The notes beneath the pieces were generated by a model. That model did no database searches. It was not told the DNA's origin and saw only the letters and a program-made list of their open reading frames with translations. A program made the position numbers and the translations under genes. A stretch of DNA of 64,000 nt from Armigeres subalbatus (taxonomy: Eukaryota > Arthropoda > Insecta > Diptera > Culicidae). Shown here piece by piece: positions 1 through 12,439 of this stretch. The stretch lies in NCBI RefSeq assembly GCF_024139115.2, contig NC_085140.1, positions 233,680,371-233,744,370 of the forward strand, given 5' to 3'. The first letter of the stretch is position 1; the number at the start of each line of letters is the position of its first letter.

Positions 1-236
1 CAACAAGGCAGCCTGGGACTCGCGTGCACCAACTAAAAATACACTTTCCTACAAGAAGAAAAATCAAATGTTTTATATTGAGTTGGATGTTGGACTTATT
101 TCCCGTCCTATATTCAACTATACCATTCAAAATGTGGGACATAGCACAACAACAACGCAGATTAATACTACAGGTAGGAAATACTTTGACTAGAATAGGT
201 TTTAAAATTAAGAAATCATTTAAAAAAAATCTCATG
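1..236. other. no gene recognised
   Basis: AT-rich sequence before the first transposon boundary. A 71-codon open frame is present but has no recognisable motif, splice context or coding-like composition. Confidence 0.5.
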
Positions 237-333
237 TAGGGGGCGTCGGGGTAATTTCGCCAATGGGGTAATTTGGCCAACTGCTTATTCTCATTGATAA
301 TGTTCAAGTTTTTACAATTGAAAGTTTACACTA

Positions 334-507
334 TACCGTGACCAGCCCTAATTTCGCGCATCGCCTAATACCGTGGTTTTCATAAAAAACCAGAACCTGG
401 CTATCATGGACATCACATTATTTGGTGAATGTTCACCACCACATTTCACCAAATAATACGAAAACCACGGTATTAGGCGATGCGCGAAATTAGGTCTGGT
501 CACGGTA
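334..507. repeat. foldback MITE (about 174 bp)
   Basis: Two arms of about 50 bp, beginning ACCGTGACCAG and containing AATTTCGCGCATCGCCTAAT, face each other across a spacer of about 75 bp. They are nearly perfectly complementary. The unit is nested in the 2.8-kb TA element, and its right end abuts the next nested element. Confidence 0.7.
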
Positions 508-510
508 TTA

Positions 511-1254
511 CCACAGATAACAGATATTTAGGCTGGTATACCATACGTGTGTAAATATCCGCAACCGTTGATTCAAATGCCTCGAACTTTTGGAACACGA
601 TTGGCAATCGTTTTGAGATGGCGCGATTAGAGTAAAATCAGCAGTGATTCAAATCGTTCGGGGCTGTCAGTTTGAATATGAATCTGAAACATTCATTCTC
701 CCAGCAGCTGTTCTAGATTCATTTTTTATACCAGTCAAATGTCAAAAAAATAAAACTGGTATAACGCTCCGTTCTATTTTCTGCAGATTTGAACCACGAT
801 TGAATCACGAGATTCAAATATTTTTCAATTGTTTTGGTGTATGAATGCGTCATTTTATCTACGGATCAATCCACTTTGCAATTACGGCGCCTTTCATGGC
901 AGCAACATAAGGATTTCATTTAATTGAAAATTTGAAAAACATGAATGGAACACTGCTGGAGAAACCAACATGTTTGTTCTATTTTGCTCAGATGCAAACT
1001 AGAATAGTGGTCGAAAATTTGGAATGAAACTGAATCACTACTGATTTCACCCTTATCATTACTGTTTAAAACACAGCCTAAATACAACTGTCAAACGTAT
1101 TGGCTGCGTTCGACGGTTACTTATCAGTTGCTTCCGTATGTACATCCGCAATCAGTTGAGTAGATGGTGGTAGTGAGTCAACGTATATCAGTTCAAAAGT
1201 CTACACAAGATTTTCAATAAAATTTGTTCTTGCTTAAATATCTGTTATCTGTGG
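511..1254. mobile_element. 744-bp TIR element nested beside the foldback MITE
   Basis: The terminal inverted repeat CCACAGATAACAGATATTTA is perfect at both ends. It is bracketed by the direct repeat TATTA at 506-510 and 1255-1259. There is no coding capacity. The superfamily is unassigned. Confidence 0.7.
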
Positions 1255-1588
1255 TATTACTTTCACCCTGCTACTTAATTCCAGAAAGCTATGCCAAAAA
1301 AATCGTTTTCATTGCTAATAAAGTGATTTTTAAAGACTATTTCCAAAAACGGTCAATTTATTATAAAAAGTAAGGCATCATAAATAACATTTTAGACGTC
1401 TTTTACTTTACTTGCAGTATAGTTTAGATTACATCATTAATATAGCATAGTATTTCGATCATATAGAGTGTTGAATACTTTTTTTTTACAAAAAAATACA
1501 AATGAAAAAATGCTTATCAATCGGGGTAAAATGAGCAATATCCATAGACCATAGGGGTGTTATCGCCATGTAAAATTGGACCATAACC

Positions 1589-1875
1589 TTCTTTTTCTTC
1601 TTCTTATTGGCATTACATCCCCACACTGGGACAGAGCCGCCTCGCAGCTTAGTGTTCATTAAGCACTTCCACAGTTGTTAACTGCGAGGTTAAGCCAAGT
1701 TACCATTTTTGCATTTGTATACCATGAGGCACGATGATACTTTTATGCCCAGGGAAGTCGAGACAATTTCCAATCTGAAAATTGCCTAGACCGGTACCGG
1801 GAATCGAACCCAGCCACCCTCAGCATGGTCTTGCTTTGTAGCCGCGCGTCTAACCACACGGCTAAGGAGGGCCCC
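1589..1875 (-). mobile_element. tRNA-derived SINE (Feilai-like), near full length
   Basis: Read on the minus strand it starts with a pol III A-box-like TTAGCCGTGTGG, has a B box GGTTCGATTCCC, and ends in an (AAG)n tail after AATGCCAATAAG. This structure matches the tRNA-related SINE family Feilai of Aedes. Five further copies of varying quality lie in this window (27303, 27899, 30855, 42623, 60963). Confidence 0.8.
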
Positions 1876-1876
1876 T

Positions 1877-1934
1877 ATAAAATCAAAAAAAAAAAATAGG
1901 TTATATGGACCATAACCTATTTTTTTGATTTTAC
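1877..1934. repeat. short perfect palindrome beside the SINE
   Basis: An A-rich arm ending TAGGTTATATGG faces its complement CCATAACCTA with a T-rich arm. The motif GGACCATAACC also lies just beyond the SINE tail, so the SINE may have landed in a copy of this palindrome. Confidence 0.5.
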
Positions 1935-2483
1935 ATTGGCACTGGCGAAGCCGGCCAAATATTTCTGTTGTATTAGGTTGTATTAGAAATTAAAAAAAAG
2001 TTTCGGCGCTGCAAAAATATCTGTAAAACTAAACAGTGGCCGCAGACAAATCCTCTGGCGGCAATAACAGCAGTAAACTAACACGGATCTTCGAAAAACA
2101 GATCTGCAATTGAATATCGTGCTCTACGCCAAACTCTGAACCGGTACTTGAAGTTTCCAGAACAAGACATTTGTAAAACTATGATGCTGATCAATAAGCC
2201 ATGTTTTCCGGACAGCAAAAACTTAGAACTGATGCGATACTTATTGGAAATAGACAAGCGCACTTTATGCACTCACTTGTCAGAAAAAAATCATATCTCG
2301 CATCAGTTCAATCACAAAGCAGAATGTAGACGACACCCTCAGCTGGCTTTGAGGTTGCCAGAGCCCACATCAATGGCAAAGGATTTAACAAAGAACTCGA
2401 TTGGGTGAACCGATGATGTTCAACTCGTTAATTACTGAATATAGATGATTTAAAAATTTCTTAAATAAAACGGAATGATGTAA

Positions 2484-2730
2484 GGCCGATACAAATATTT
2501 AAAATCTATTTTGTCTCCCCCCTCGGATTTTTTTGCCAAAGAATAATATTTTGAGGGGGCAACAAAATAAAATTCGGATAATTTTGAGGATTTTCAAAAC
2601 ATTCTTTAACAAATCCGAGGAGTTTTTTGATTTTTTTTATTTTAATATTTATTTTTTATTATTCCCCCCCCCCTCGGCCTGTCGGTGACCATCAGTAGGA
2701 CAAAAAGTTAATTAAATATTTGTAACGGCC
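2484..2730. mobile_element. 247-bp MITE with TAA target duplication
   Basis: The inverted ends GGCCGATACAAATATTTAAA and GGCCGTTACAAATATTTAAT carry flanking TAA on both sides, as in PIF/Harbinger-type elements. A second copy in reverse orientation lies at 26786-27037 with the same ends and the same C-rich core. Confidence 0.7.
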
Positions 2731-3051
2731 TAATATGAATCTAAAAATATTTAAATTTCATCGGAAGGCGTTTGGCAAAAACTGAAACCAGAAACTCTCT
2801 TAATTTGTAATAAAAAACAACTGCTCATTTTACCCCGATGGGGTGCTCAAATTACCCCATCAGCTTTAGTTTGTTCAATAAATCGATATTTTTAATTTGA
2901 ATAAAATGAATATAAAATGTAATGTTACTCTAATGTGCTCAAGGACAAATGAATTTTTACACATTTCATTGGAAGCAGTATATTAATGTATTGATTAAAA
3001 TCATGTTTACAATTTTTTTTTAGGGTGGCCAAATTATCTCGACGCCCCCTA

Positions 3052-5391
3052 AGTCACAATCGAGTGAGATAAATGGGTCACAATTCAGAACAGATTACTG
3101 AATTGAAAATATATACGCTCTATATTCGTAAAATTCCGTACATAGGTAAACAGTTGCATTTTTACCAAATGTAGGACCTTCTGAATGTCGAATATAATAA
3201 CACTTTTAAGATCACTCATGCTCAAAGCATTGATTAGTATTCAATTATTCGGCCGTATGTCAGACCAAGTTAATGAAATACTTGAATGAGCTTATGCACA
3301 GCACATATTTTCGAATAAACAAGCGGAAAACAATATCTGCGGAAAGGCATACCCATGATGGATGCCCAAGTAGTACACGTATGCTGGAATATGAAAGTCA
3401 ACCAAATTTGTACTTTATCTACTTTCATAGTTGTGTCTTGGATTATAATGGTTCCTTCTGCTACTTGATTATGAAAAATTAAATAAAGTAGAAAAGTAGA
3501 AACTACCGAACAAGTGCGAGATACGAGATCAGAAACAAGTACAACGTAGGATCAGTTGAGTTTAACCCCGTGAACCACCACTTTGCTGACTAGAAGCGGC
3601 ATTGTCACCCTCTACCTGGAACGATAGGTCGTTAGGAAAAGAGAAAAATATATGATCATATTACCAAATAAACTTCTTACTATATACATTAGGGAGCCAA
3701 TGAAAATGACATTTTTGAATTAAAAAAAAAACAAAATGCCACACAATTTTCATTACCCCAAAATACCACCCTACAATTTGTTTTTTCCAATTTTTTATGG
3801 CTATACATTTTTAGAGCATCAATTAGAGGAACCTCTATAAACCATCTCTGATTGAGCTCCAATATTGCTTTCGGATTATGAAACTTGTTGGCTAATGTCG
3901 TTTCCTGCCCATACATTTCATTGACACCCTAATATACATCGCTATTGATTGAGTAAAAATTGAATCTACGTGATGCGTTAGAAATGGTTTCTGAGGTGGT
4001 GGAGTACGTTGTAGCAATATTCGAATGGCAACCAAATAAAATTCGTCACAGCTATGGTCACTGATGCTGTTTATGTATGAATGGGGCTGATATGAGTTTC
4101 TGCGAACATACGAACAAAGAACAGTAACTTCATCACAACTGGAAGCAGCCTATAGCTAAAAATAATGACATGAAACGTAAGTTAGTGGGAATAGCTAGAA
4201 TAGAATGCATACTACTTAAAACTTATGTTGTCAAAATAAAAGTAGCTTTACAGATGTAAGATAAAAGTGTAGAGATAGACAAACATTTGTCGAATTCCGA
4301 GATTGTATAACTATGACTAAAATAATACGATTTTAATAATTATAATTATTCATTTTGATCGTTCCACGGACAACGGAGATGGAACATATTCAGTGCACGT
4401 AGACCGACCTGAGATTTAGGATGAGGACAAAATACTAGAGGAGTTTCTGCGTCCGATGATCCCAGTTTTATCAAAATCCGAGTATTTTGAGAAAAGCTAT
4501 GCTGATTTGAATTTCAACCAAATTTTGCCTATCTCAACCTTCTTGTCTACCCCTGTACATTAATTTTCTGAATATTTTTTTTATCAAGAAATATCGGAAA
4601 AGGTGTATCGTTCTCTCAATAACTATTACAGGAACCTGGGGAGGTGGGGCAACTATATTGTGTCTACGAATGAGAAGTAAATATTCAAGAACTTTTCAGA
4701 CCAAATTTTTCTTCTCATCCAATGACAAAATCAGCTGATTTCAGCCGTTTTTTAATCTATGAAAAAAATAATATGTTCACCGCACTTGTTCATTCAAATG
4801 CAAACCCGTTCCACCTTATACATAATTTTCCTTTCCATTATACCTCACACTAAGACCCTTTTTATAATAATTGAAAAGCGTATGTCATTTCATTCAATCC
4901 ATTTTTTTGTCGTAAATATAAACTTTCGGGGATATACACAAACGCCAAAAAAACAATCGATATTCCGACATCCAGCGGATTGAATCGATGAATTAAACAG
5001 TAATAAAGGTGCAGCGTGCAGCGATGTTCATCTATGACATTGCTTGTCAAAATATATCAATGCGTTGATATCGTACTCTATCAAAAATTTGATAACGTTT
5101 CAGGAATATTTATGTCGTTACTGCGAATAATCTTTCGGTGTTTATCTTTGAAATGCATTTTCAAAGTATATCATTGCATTGATATCATACTTAACATGAA
5201 TTTAGATAACGAATCATTGAGATGTATATACTGCCTGTATTCGCATATTTGTCCCATATTTGCTGGGTTTCCTAATCATATGGGCCATATGTGCGATTGC
5301 AGGTAGTATACCATTTTGACGAATAGATTTAGTGTAAATAAATACCGATAAATTTATTTGTTTTTTTATAAATAATTTCGAAGGAGTAAGG
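3052..5391. other. no gene recognised; AT-rich intergenic sequence
   Basis: Open frames here are short and unsupported. At 5050-5200 the motif ATATCA-TGC(A/G)TTGATATC occurs twice as a diverged tandem duplication. The stretch around 5245-5310 (CATATTTGTCCCATATTTG and following) is a diverged match to 46790-46860, so at least part is repeat-derived. Confidence 0.5.
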
Positions 5392-5393
5392 TA

Positions 5394-6696
5394 CAGTGGG
5401 GTAAGTGGGTAAATGGGGTAAGTGAAAAAAACGCAAGTATTTCACTGATGAAGCACAGAATTATTCAATTTCACTTCACAATCATACAAGGTCATTCAAA
5501 TCAATGCGTTGAATAAGTGAAACATGAAATAATGAACCATTTCAACATGCGAGAGTAAAAGTTTATTAACCTTTCAAGTTTATCTTTTGCACAAGTTGTT
5601 TTGCGTGTCAATAAATACAAATATTTTTTTATGTTGGTTCCCATAACACATTCAATTAGTGCATTGATAAGTTGGTTTTCTTTGTAGTTTTGAATTCCAG
5701 TAACAAAAATATTGATATGAACATCAAAAGGTTTGAAAAAAATATTTTATTGCTTTGCCTGTTTTTACCATGGGTGGGGCAAGTGAAAATTTTCCGACAC
5801 TGAATGCATTTCTCTATTTTTCCAAACACAAATAATTTCTATTAAGCGTATATAAACAAATGATACCAATTCGAACTCATTCGAAGGCTTTTGGTTATTA
5901 CAGTGATACGTGGTAATACTAAATCAGGAACCCAAAGTGCCAAGCGTGTCAGTGTTTTAAATAATCTATGTTTGATAAATAATTCGTGAAAAAATGTTAT
6001 TTATATAGCTCAAATACAAGAATCACTACTATTGCAAATATATCAACAATTATGATTTATTTAGTTGAAATTTATAAAGTTTATTTATTTATTAATGTGA
6101 CTCTTCTACTGAAATCATAAGTGGATTGTTAATGAAACACAATATGATTCCAGGTTTGATGAATATTTCAAAGATAATTTCTCTGCATTATCGCCAAGGT
6201 TCATTATCTTACTATAAACCTGAAATAGAAAGTAGTGTTAGAGACAAATGGAGATGAGATATTAGATCTCAAAAAATTCAAGTAAAGAAAACATAAAAAC
6301 ATAAAATTCATTTAATGTAGACACTCTAGTGCCCTTTGACTTTCATGAAGTGTCAAAAAGCATCACAACAGATCACAGTTATGCTGTATTCAGTATAATT
6401 ATCATTTGTATGAAATATATGAACAGAAAATGTGTTCTTATATTGAAAAATCCTCTTTTAAAATCATTTTTTCACTTACCCCACATGCGGGGCAAGTGAA
6501 AAATTGAAACCGATTTATTTGTTTTCCAAATATTTTGTATCCCAAAAGTATTTTTTAAAGATCTTGTTCGCAGGCATATAAAGATTGGATAGATGATTCG
6601 TTATGACATAAATATGATCAATTTCAATACTATATTCAACTTTTATGACTTGATGAACATGACATATACGATTTCCTTTACCCACTTGCCCCACTG
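5394..6696. mobile_element. 1.3-kb TIR element, CAGTGGGG ends, TA target site
   Basis: The ends CAGTGGGGTAAGTGGGTAAA and, reverse-complemented, CAGTGGGGCAAGTGGGTAAA are almost identical. TA dinucleotides lie at 5392-5393 and 6697-6698. The motif TGGGGCAAGTGAAAA recurs inside at about 5775 and 6485. No transposase is encoded. CAGT ends with TA duplication suggest a pogo/mariner-type non-autonomous element. Confidence 0.75.
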
Positions 6697-8528
6697 TACC
6701 TTATGACGAATGGTTGGTCGGGATGTACCACGAAGGTGCTGACGAACCATGAGCAACTGAAATACCTTAAACCTATAACCTTACCCCGGTTCATATTTCA
6801 ACATCGAGTCACCAGAAGTACGTTGATCCACGTCCCTTTTTCCTAACTGTAGATTATAGGATAGTATCAATTGTAATAGTCATATTGAATCGGGGTTCCG
6901 TAAAGTATTACACACGCTTGAGCTAAATAAGTGCATTGGAAAAGCACACCAAGGAATTACACAGATTCGTGATGTAATAAACTGCCTATTTTTTTATTTG
7001 CTTTATTGCTTTATTTTCGTGATTTTTTATAACTTTCTATAAGTTCATCGCGGTATAAACTGCCTAAGGATTATACAACAAAGTCACAAATCGTTATCTC
7101 GGAAACCACGTGCTTTTTCCAGCATTTCTTAAGAGCACGAGATGAGAAAACCATGACGCACATATGAAAGAAACCATGGTACATGGTACATTTTCTTTCA
7201 CATTAAAAAGCTCGAATTTGACTTTGGACATAAAACTCCACCCCTCCCCCCCCGCACCACTATGGGGGATCCCCATACAAGCGAGCGGTCAAAAATAAAA
7301 TTGGACTTTTAAAGTGATTTTCCACTTAGTTTTAGCTGTGTATGGTCGAAATAGCATGAATATACAATTTCCAACCCCCCCCCTTTGGGGATCGTCTATG
7401 AATTACGTAATTATTTTTTTCATAGGTTCGATTAACGTGACAAAGCAAACCTATTTGGGAAGTTGAAATTTCGTGCGTTTTCTTAAGGAGAAGGAAGGGG
7501 GCTGTACAAAAACTAAGTTCAGCAATTTATGGACATTATGGCGGCGATCATGTTAAATGACATTAATTTCATGACATTCCGTGATATTTTTTGTTCTCAC
7601 TCTCATGCCTCACAATTTGTATTTAGAACAATTTGTTTGACAAAGTACTAGGATCTGAAGGATCATAAAGCATTAAATGTTAATCAAATAATCAGAATTG
7701 AAAATAACTTTTGAAAAAGGGTATTAGCAAATTAGAAATCGCAATCCCATGACATTTTTACGTGTACAAGTTATTCAAAAAATGAGATTAATATATTCGC
7801 AAAAATGTGGACATTCATTGTGGAATGTAAGAATGCTCCATTCTTCCGAAAAGCAAAATTCTTTTAATTTAAATAACAACACTATTTGAATTACTTTTGA
7901 TTTGTTTTCATGATTTCTACAAGTTATATACAGCATCATTCTTTTTCTGTGTCAAGGTTTAAGTCTTCAATGATATTTTCTTCAATTCCATCAACGATGG
8001 AAGATGAGATAAATTCATCTAAAGTATTAGAAGATAAAGAACTTTTGAAAATCTTCAAATATTACAAAATTACGCATGGCATAAGAATAACTAAGTGAAA
8101 ATTTTTTCCAACGTCTCCTCGTTATCCAAATCGAGCTTAAAATGGATCTGATTCATGTAAGGCACGAAGGAAAATGTCAACATTTGCCTCTCTTGATCAT
8201 TTTCTTGCATTATGAGTTCTAAATTTCTTCAACTGTTTATATTGACTTTCCGCTGGTTGTTCAGCCAGTGAACCTCAAAGTGTAGATGAGTGAATAAATA
8301 TTTCCCTACCATTAGCCAGACATTCATGAACACTAGCAGGAATTTCATACGCTCCGTTCTAACTAAGATATTGTTCGTCTTTACTTTTGCAATAAACATG
8401 TCGGGAATTATTGATTCCAGGAGATTTATAAATATTTACATATTATGAAATCTCATATTTAGTTCTCCATCAGTAGCTAATGAATAGCTCAGAAAATTAG
8501 GTTTAGAGAATGACTCAAACCACTCAAG
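6697..8528. other. no gene recognised
   Basis: This stretch holds a TTAA-MITE fragment (7066-7175), a C-tract-rich piece at 7250-7400 and a MITE-like phrase CTATGAATTACGTAATTA near 7390. The 62-codon open frame at 7910 has no visible domain. Confidence 0.5.
7066..7175. repeat. end fragment of the TTAA MITE family
   Basis: From GGATTATACAACAAAGTCAC through GAAACCACGTGC to AGCACGAGATGAGA it follows the consensus of the intact copies at 40198-41003, then diverges. Only one end is kept. Confidence 0.6.
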
Positions 8529-8641
8529 CCCCAAACGCATTTCAGCGGAATGGCGACGGAAACGGTAAAATTTGACAGGAAATATATGAGCGAACTGTTA
8601 AATCCTTCCGTTACCGTTGTGCTGCATTGCATTGGGGGTTT
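8529..8641. repeat. short imperfect palindromic MITE
   Basis: The left arm (CCCCAAACGCATTTCAGC, GGAAACGGTAAAATTTGACA) is an imperfect complement of the right arm (TGTTAAATCCTTCCGTTACC, GCTGCATTGCATTGGGGG). The unit is about 113 bp. Confidence 0.45.
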
Positions 8642-8717
8642 TATTCATTTACTCCTTTGAAAAGTTAATTAAATGAGCTCAAATGGTTATAAATAAAGTC
8701 GAAGTTATTACCAATAA

Positions 8718-9017
8718 ATGTATTTTGACCATACCCTTTGAGCGCATAGTTCAGTCTGACCCATTTTCAATAGGAAACGATGGGACTAGATTTCCCGTCG
8801 AATGAAACTTGTTGCGAGAAAATCGGACACAAATAAGTGTCTAAATGGCGATTGCGTTCTTTTGCGCACATACATACAGACGCGCATGCACACACATACA
8901 GACATCACCTCAATTCTTCGCGCTGAGTTAGTTGATATATACCACTAGGGTCTCCGGGCCTTCTATCAAACATTCGTTTTTGGAATGAGCATTAACCTTG
9001 GAGTACGAGAGAGGCAA
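8718..9017 (+). repeat. GCCTTTCTCG-family repeat, partial
   Basis: It has the family's ordered blocks: CAATAGGAAAC, AACTTGTTGCGAGAAAATCG, an ACAC/ACAT microsatellite, a CGCTGAGTTAGTTGATATAT block, the CTCCGG block and the terminal GTACGAGAGAGGCAAAA. The left end is missing or diverged. Confidence 0.65.
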
Positions 9018-9554
9018 AACACGGTAAAAAACAAATGAAAAAAATCAGAGTGACTTAACTCTGTTAATTGCAAATACTGGCAAGAAATTCTTTCAGGACA
9101 TTTTAGTCGAAGCTTTGTCCTTGATGTGTATCATAAAAGAACCCGGGGATTCCTGAGGAAAAAAGTTCTTCACTATCAAAGTTGAAAATAGCGTCGTTTT
9201 GGAAAAAATATTGCTTCCGCATTTTTTTCAATTTTTTTTCACAGTGTAACCATTAGTTTTTGCCATTTAAAAGCTTATACAATAACCTTTGTAATGATGT
9301 ATTAACATTGAAGAAAAAACATTTAAAAAATATTTCAATAAATAGTTGAAAATAAAATATTTTTTCAGAAAATTTGCTAACTTTTTTACCCATTTCTGAC
9401 TTTGCCACCTTATATCTTTGGAACTAGTGCACCTAGAGACTTCAAATTCAGAATTTCTCTTAATTAGAGTATTGACAATGGAGAGAAAATATTTTAAAAT
9501 AATTCGGAAGACATGACATTTTCGATTAATGACCGCCCGAAATCCTATAGTGCG

Positions 9555-9735
9555 CACCAGAGATAATTTTTTTGGAAGAAATTCATTTTTTTTTTTTTGA
9601 ATCTTTAGCCCGAGGCATGGCTCGTCTCAGCGGAAGAAATTCTTTTTTCGAACCCTCTCAAATTAAAAAAAAAATGTTCAGAAACCCCCTGCCAACCCCC
9701 TCTTCCCCCAAACCAATTTTCTGGCTACGCCACTG
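9555..9735 (+). repeat. right end of a hAT-like element, fragment
   Basis: It ends in CAATTTTCTGGCTACGCCAC, the same terminus as the hAT-like element at 44853-46504. The upstream poly-T, GTTCAGAAA and C-rich phrase is also shared. No left end was found nearby. Confidence 0.6.
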
Positions 9736-10317
9736 GTAAGGACTCTTGCCGAAGAGAAACGTAAAAGAAGATCCATTTTAGCATAAAAGCTAGTTCTAGG
9801 AACATTTTTCAAATGGGCCTAATGAATCGCCTACTTTGAGCGTGCTTCCAGCGGCACACTAGGAGTTTACTTTCGGAAATCAATATGGCGAAAGGCATCT
9901 AAGGTTTAATATCTCGAAAATAAGCTCCTTAATCGAAAAAATATTCAGCTATTCAGTGAGCGTAGTAGCGGACACCTTCCTACATAACTGGCACCAAATA
10001 GTTTTTCGTGAAAAGTTCCAACTGTTGAGGAAACCCGTCATACAAACTATTTTCACATATACGTTAGCGCCTGGTGCTGGCAGCGGCGGGTACGAAACCA
10101 GTCACTGTATGTGATTCATTGATTCTGACCTTGATTATTGGAATGGCGATTGTGCTATTAACTCAAACTATTTTGGTCAACATGTTCCCAACAGAAAGAA
10201 TAGATTGCGATCTATTTGGTAGTAACGTCTGTTGAACGAGATATACTGAATAGAGAGAGTATGAGTTGTTTCAAATTTCAAGGTCAAATACAGTTACGCA
10301 TATTTGAAAACCCAGAT

Positions 10318-10539
10318 TAATCCACCTAGCGGTAATGGTGCCTTTATCGTTTTTTTCCGAGTGAGTGATTTCTTCCCACTTTTTGTATGAAAAAAAAAGT
10401 ATTTTGGCCATAACTTCTGAGACCATAGTCCGATCCGGCCAAGTCGATCGGTATATAATACCGGGACTCCTATAAAAAGTTCATTTTTGGAGCGAATATA
10501 TAGCCTTTACGTATACTTTGTATACGAGAAAGGCAAAAA
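10318..10539 (+). repeat. GCCTTTCTCG-family repeat, short form with both ends
   Basis: It begins at AATCCACCTAGCGGTAATGG before a diverged GCCTTTATCG and ends with ACTTTGTATACGAGAAAGGC. The central microsatellite block is absent, as in an internal deletion derivative. Confidence 0.65.
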
Positions 10540-10559
10540 GTTCCTAGAGTTATTCAATT

Positions 10560-10602
10560 TCCATGATGGCCGATTTGTGGCTTCGTTGTATAATCACTTT
10601 AA
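10560..10602. repeat. TTAA MITE terminal fragment
   Basis: GATGGCCGATTTGTGGCTTC runs into GTTGTATAATCACT and a TTAA, matching the terminus of copy 3 of the array at 40737-41003. Confidence 0.55.
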
Positions 10603-10758
10603 ATCGAAACACGCGCGCAGAAAACATTAGTTCTGGTGTAATCTAGACGATGCATAAAGCTAAGCTATGTCCTTCCCACAGTCACCAAATCATAACTCAT
10701 ACCATACCAGACTAAATTTTTATTTATAATTAGCCTTCAAACCACCAATATTTAATTT

Positions 10759-10923
10759 AGGGAGCATCCATAAATCATGTAACGCTAAGAAGAGAAGAAA
10801 GGATAACTGAAATGTGACGATCCATGCAAAATTGCTTGATACTGATTGATACAAAAAGTGTACAATGAAAGTGAGGGAGGTCGAAAATGGTCAATTTTGG
10901 CGTCACATAATAAATCGATCTTC
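10759..10923. repeat. possible MITE with ATCCATAAAT-type ends
   Basis: GGAGCATCCATAAATCATGT at the left and a diverged complement (CGTCACATAATAAATCGATC) at the right suggest a small inverted-repeat element. Divergence makes the borders approximate. Confidence 0.35.
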
Positions 10924-11197
10924 CTTTATTGAGTCTGCAAATCTTATTTCAGAAGTAATATACAGCGATTTGAAATAGCAATCCACAACTGAAATAAAAG
11001 GTCAACCCTGCAACCTTTACTTGGTAAAACAAATAATATGTAGCCACCAAACAATATAAATACTCATGCTCACTCTAATGTGAATGTGTACTACACACAT
11101 GTGGAAGTGTTGGTTTAGGAAATGGATTGTGAGTGCTTCAACTATGCGTCCGATTTGGGATTTTTGGGCTGTTAAGTTGCGAAGGCCGACGGAGGTC

Positions 11198-11272
11198 ATT
11201 CGTAGCTTAGTTAGTTAAAAGCATCAGTCTAGCGTATTGAGAATCATGGTTTCGAGTCCCATAGAAGGAAAG
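11198..11272 (+). repeat. tRNA-like remnant
   Basis: GTAGCTTAGTTAGTTAAAAGC resembles a pol III A box and D-arm, and GGTTTCGAGTCCC resembles a B box with one extra T. No cloverleaf with paired acceptor arms is evident, so this is read as a decayed tRNA-derived SINE rather than a tRNA gene. Confidence 0.3.
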
Positions 11273-12439
11273 TGGTTACTTCTAATACATTTTTCAAACC
11301 AAATTCTTCCACATAATGTACATATTCACATCGGAGTTTTTCAGAACATTGTAAATTAATGACCATGTCAGGTGGTCAATACCCGAAATATAGGCAATTA
11401 ACTTTGATTAAACCAAATAATATTGGTATTCCTCATCCATTTCATGCAATCTAACTCAGTGACTGTCTATTTTTAATTATTAGTCTAGAATACAAAACTC
11501 GTTAAATTCGTACCAATTAAGCAGCATTTCACGTATACTTTACTCTCCAAATGATTTTGGGTACGGGCATGATCAGCGAATAACTGGCCATTTGACTCTT
11601 GTCCTTATACTTTTTTCTCGCAGTGTATTAAAGTTCATTTGGGTGCGGACATATAGTTTTTACGTATACTTAGCGTACAAAAACGATCAAAATTAGTAGT
11701 CAGCATAGACTTTAGGAAACTTACATGGCGCTAAAAACGTGCAATGGTTAATGAAATATTTGTATCATGTTCAAAACCATTTCATGAAACATGCTCAAAC
11801 TAAGTTTCTATTATTTTGCGCAGAATAGAAACCTTTCAAAATATGTGAGCAGAATTAGGAACCACATGGCATTTTATGAATCGCATAATAATATTCTGCC
11901 GCGATTCGCATAAGAGTCCCATGCCGATTTTCGAAGATTTTGATTTTTTTTCATAAGCTTGAAATGAACTCATCTTTAAGAAAAACTGATAAAATAATAG
12001 GCTTTGTTCTAGAAATTTGAGAATTAAAACCCACTTGTGCTGTCCCATCTTGCTATTTATTCGCATAACAGTCACATTCCAGATTTTGATACACTCTAGC
12101 ACAAAACATCAATGTAATTATGGTCCATTCAAAAGTTCCATAGCAATGAATACAGATAAAGAATATTATGCCAAATTTTCAGAAAGATTGTTGGTTTTAT
12201 CAATTTACCATTAGATTTTTTTCATTTCTCCATGTAAAACGAGTTTGAAAAATTCAACGGCATATTTCTCAAGTTGAAGAAAACTGACCGGGGATGCTTA
12301 TGCGAATAGGGACAGATATGTTCTTAATCAATTCAATTAAAATTTTCATGATTCATAGATTACCACGGATTATAGTTACACATCTACTGCATAAAGACAT
12401 TCATAAATCATTATTGTTTCTTAATAGCAACAATTTTGT

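Larger units (their letters stand above)
239..3049. mobile_element. 2.8-kb non-autonomous TIR element with TA target duplication
   Basis: The left end reads GGGGGCGTCGGGGTAATTT and the reverse complement of the right end reads GGGGGCGTCGAGATAATTT, both followed by a near-identical GCCA motif. TA dinucleotides at 237-238 and 3050-3051 fit a TA target duplication, as in Tc1/mariner-type elements. Internal copies of the GGGGTAA motif occur near 270, 1525 and 2835. No transposase frame is visible, so it is non-autonomous or a shell that has collected other insertions (334-507, 511-1254, 1589-1875, 2484-2730). Confidence 0.7.

Noticed and set aside
11198..11272. A tRNA gene
   Set aside because: A- and B-box-like words exist, but acceptor and anticodon stems do not pair.
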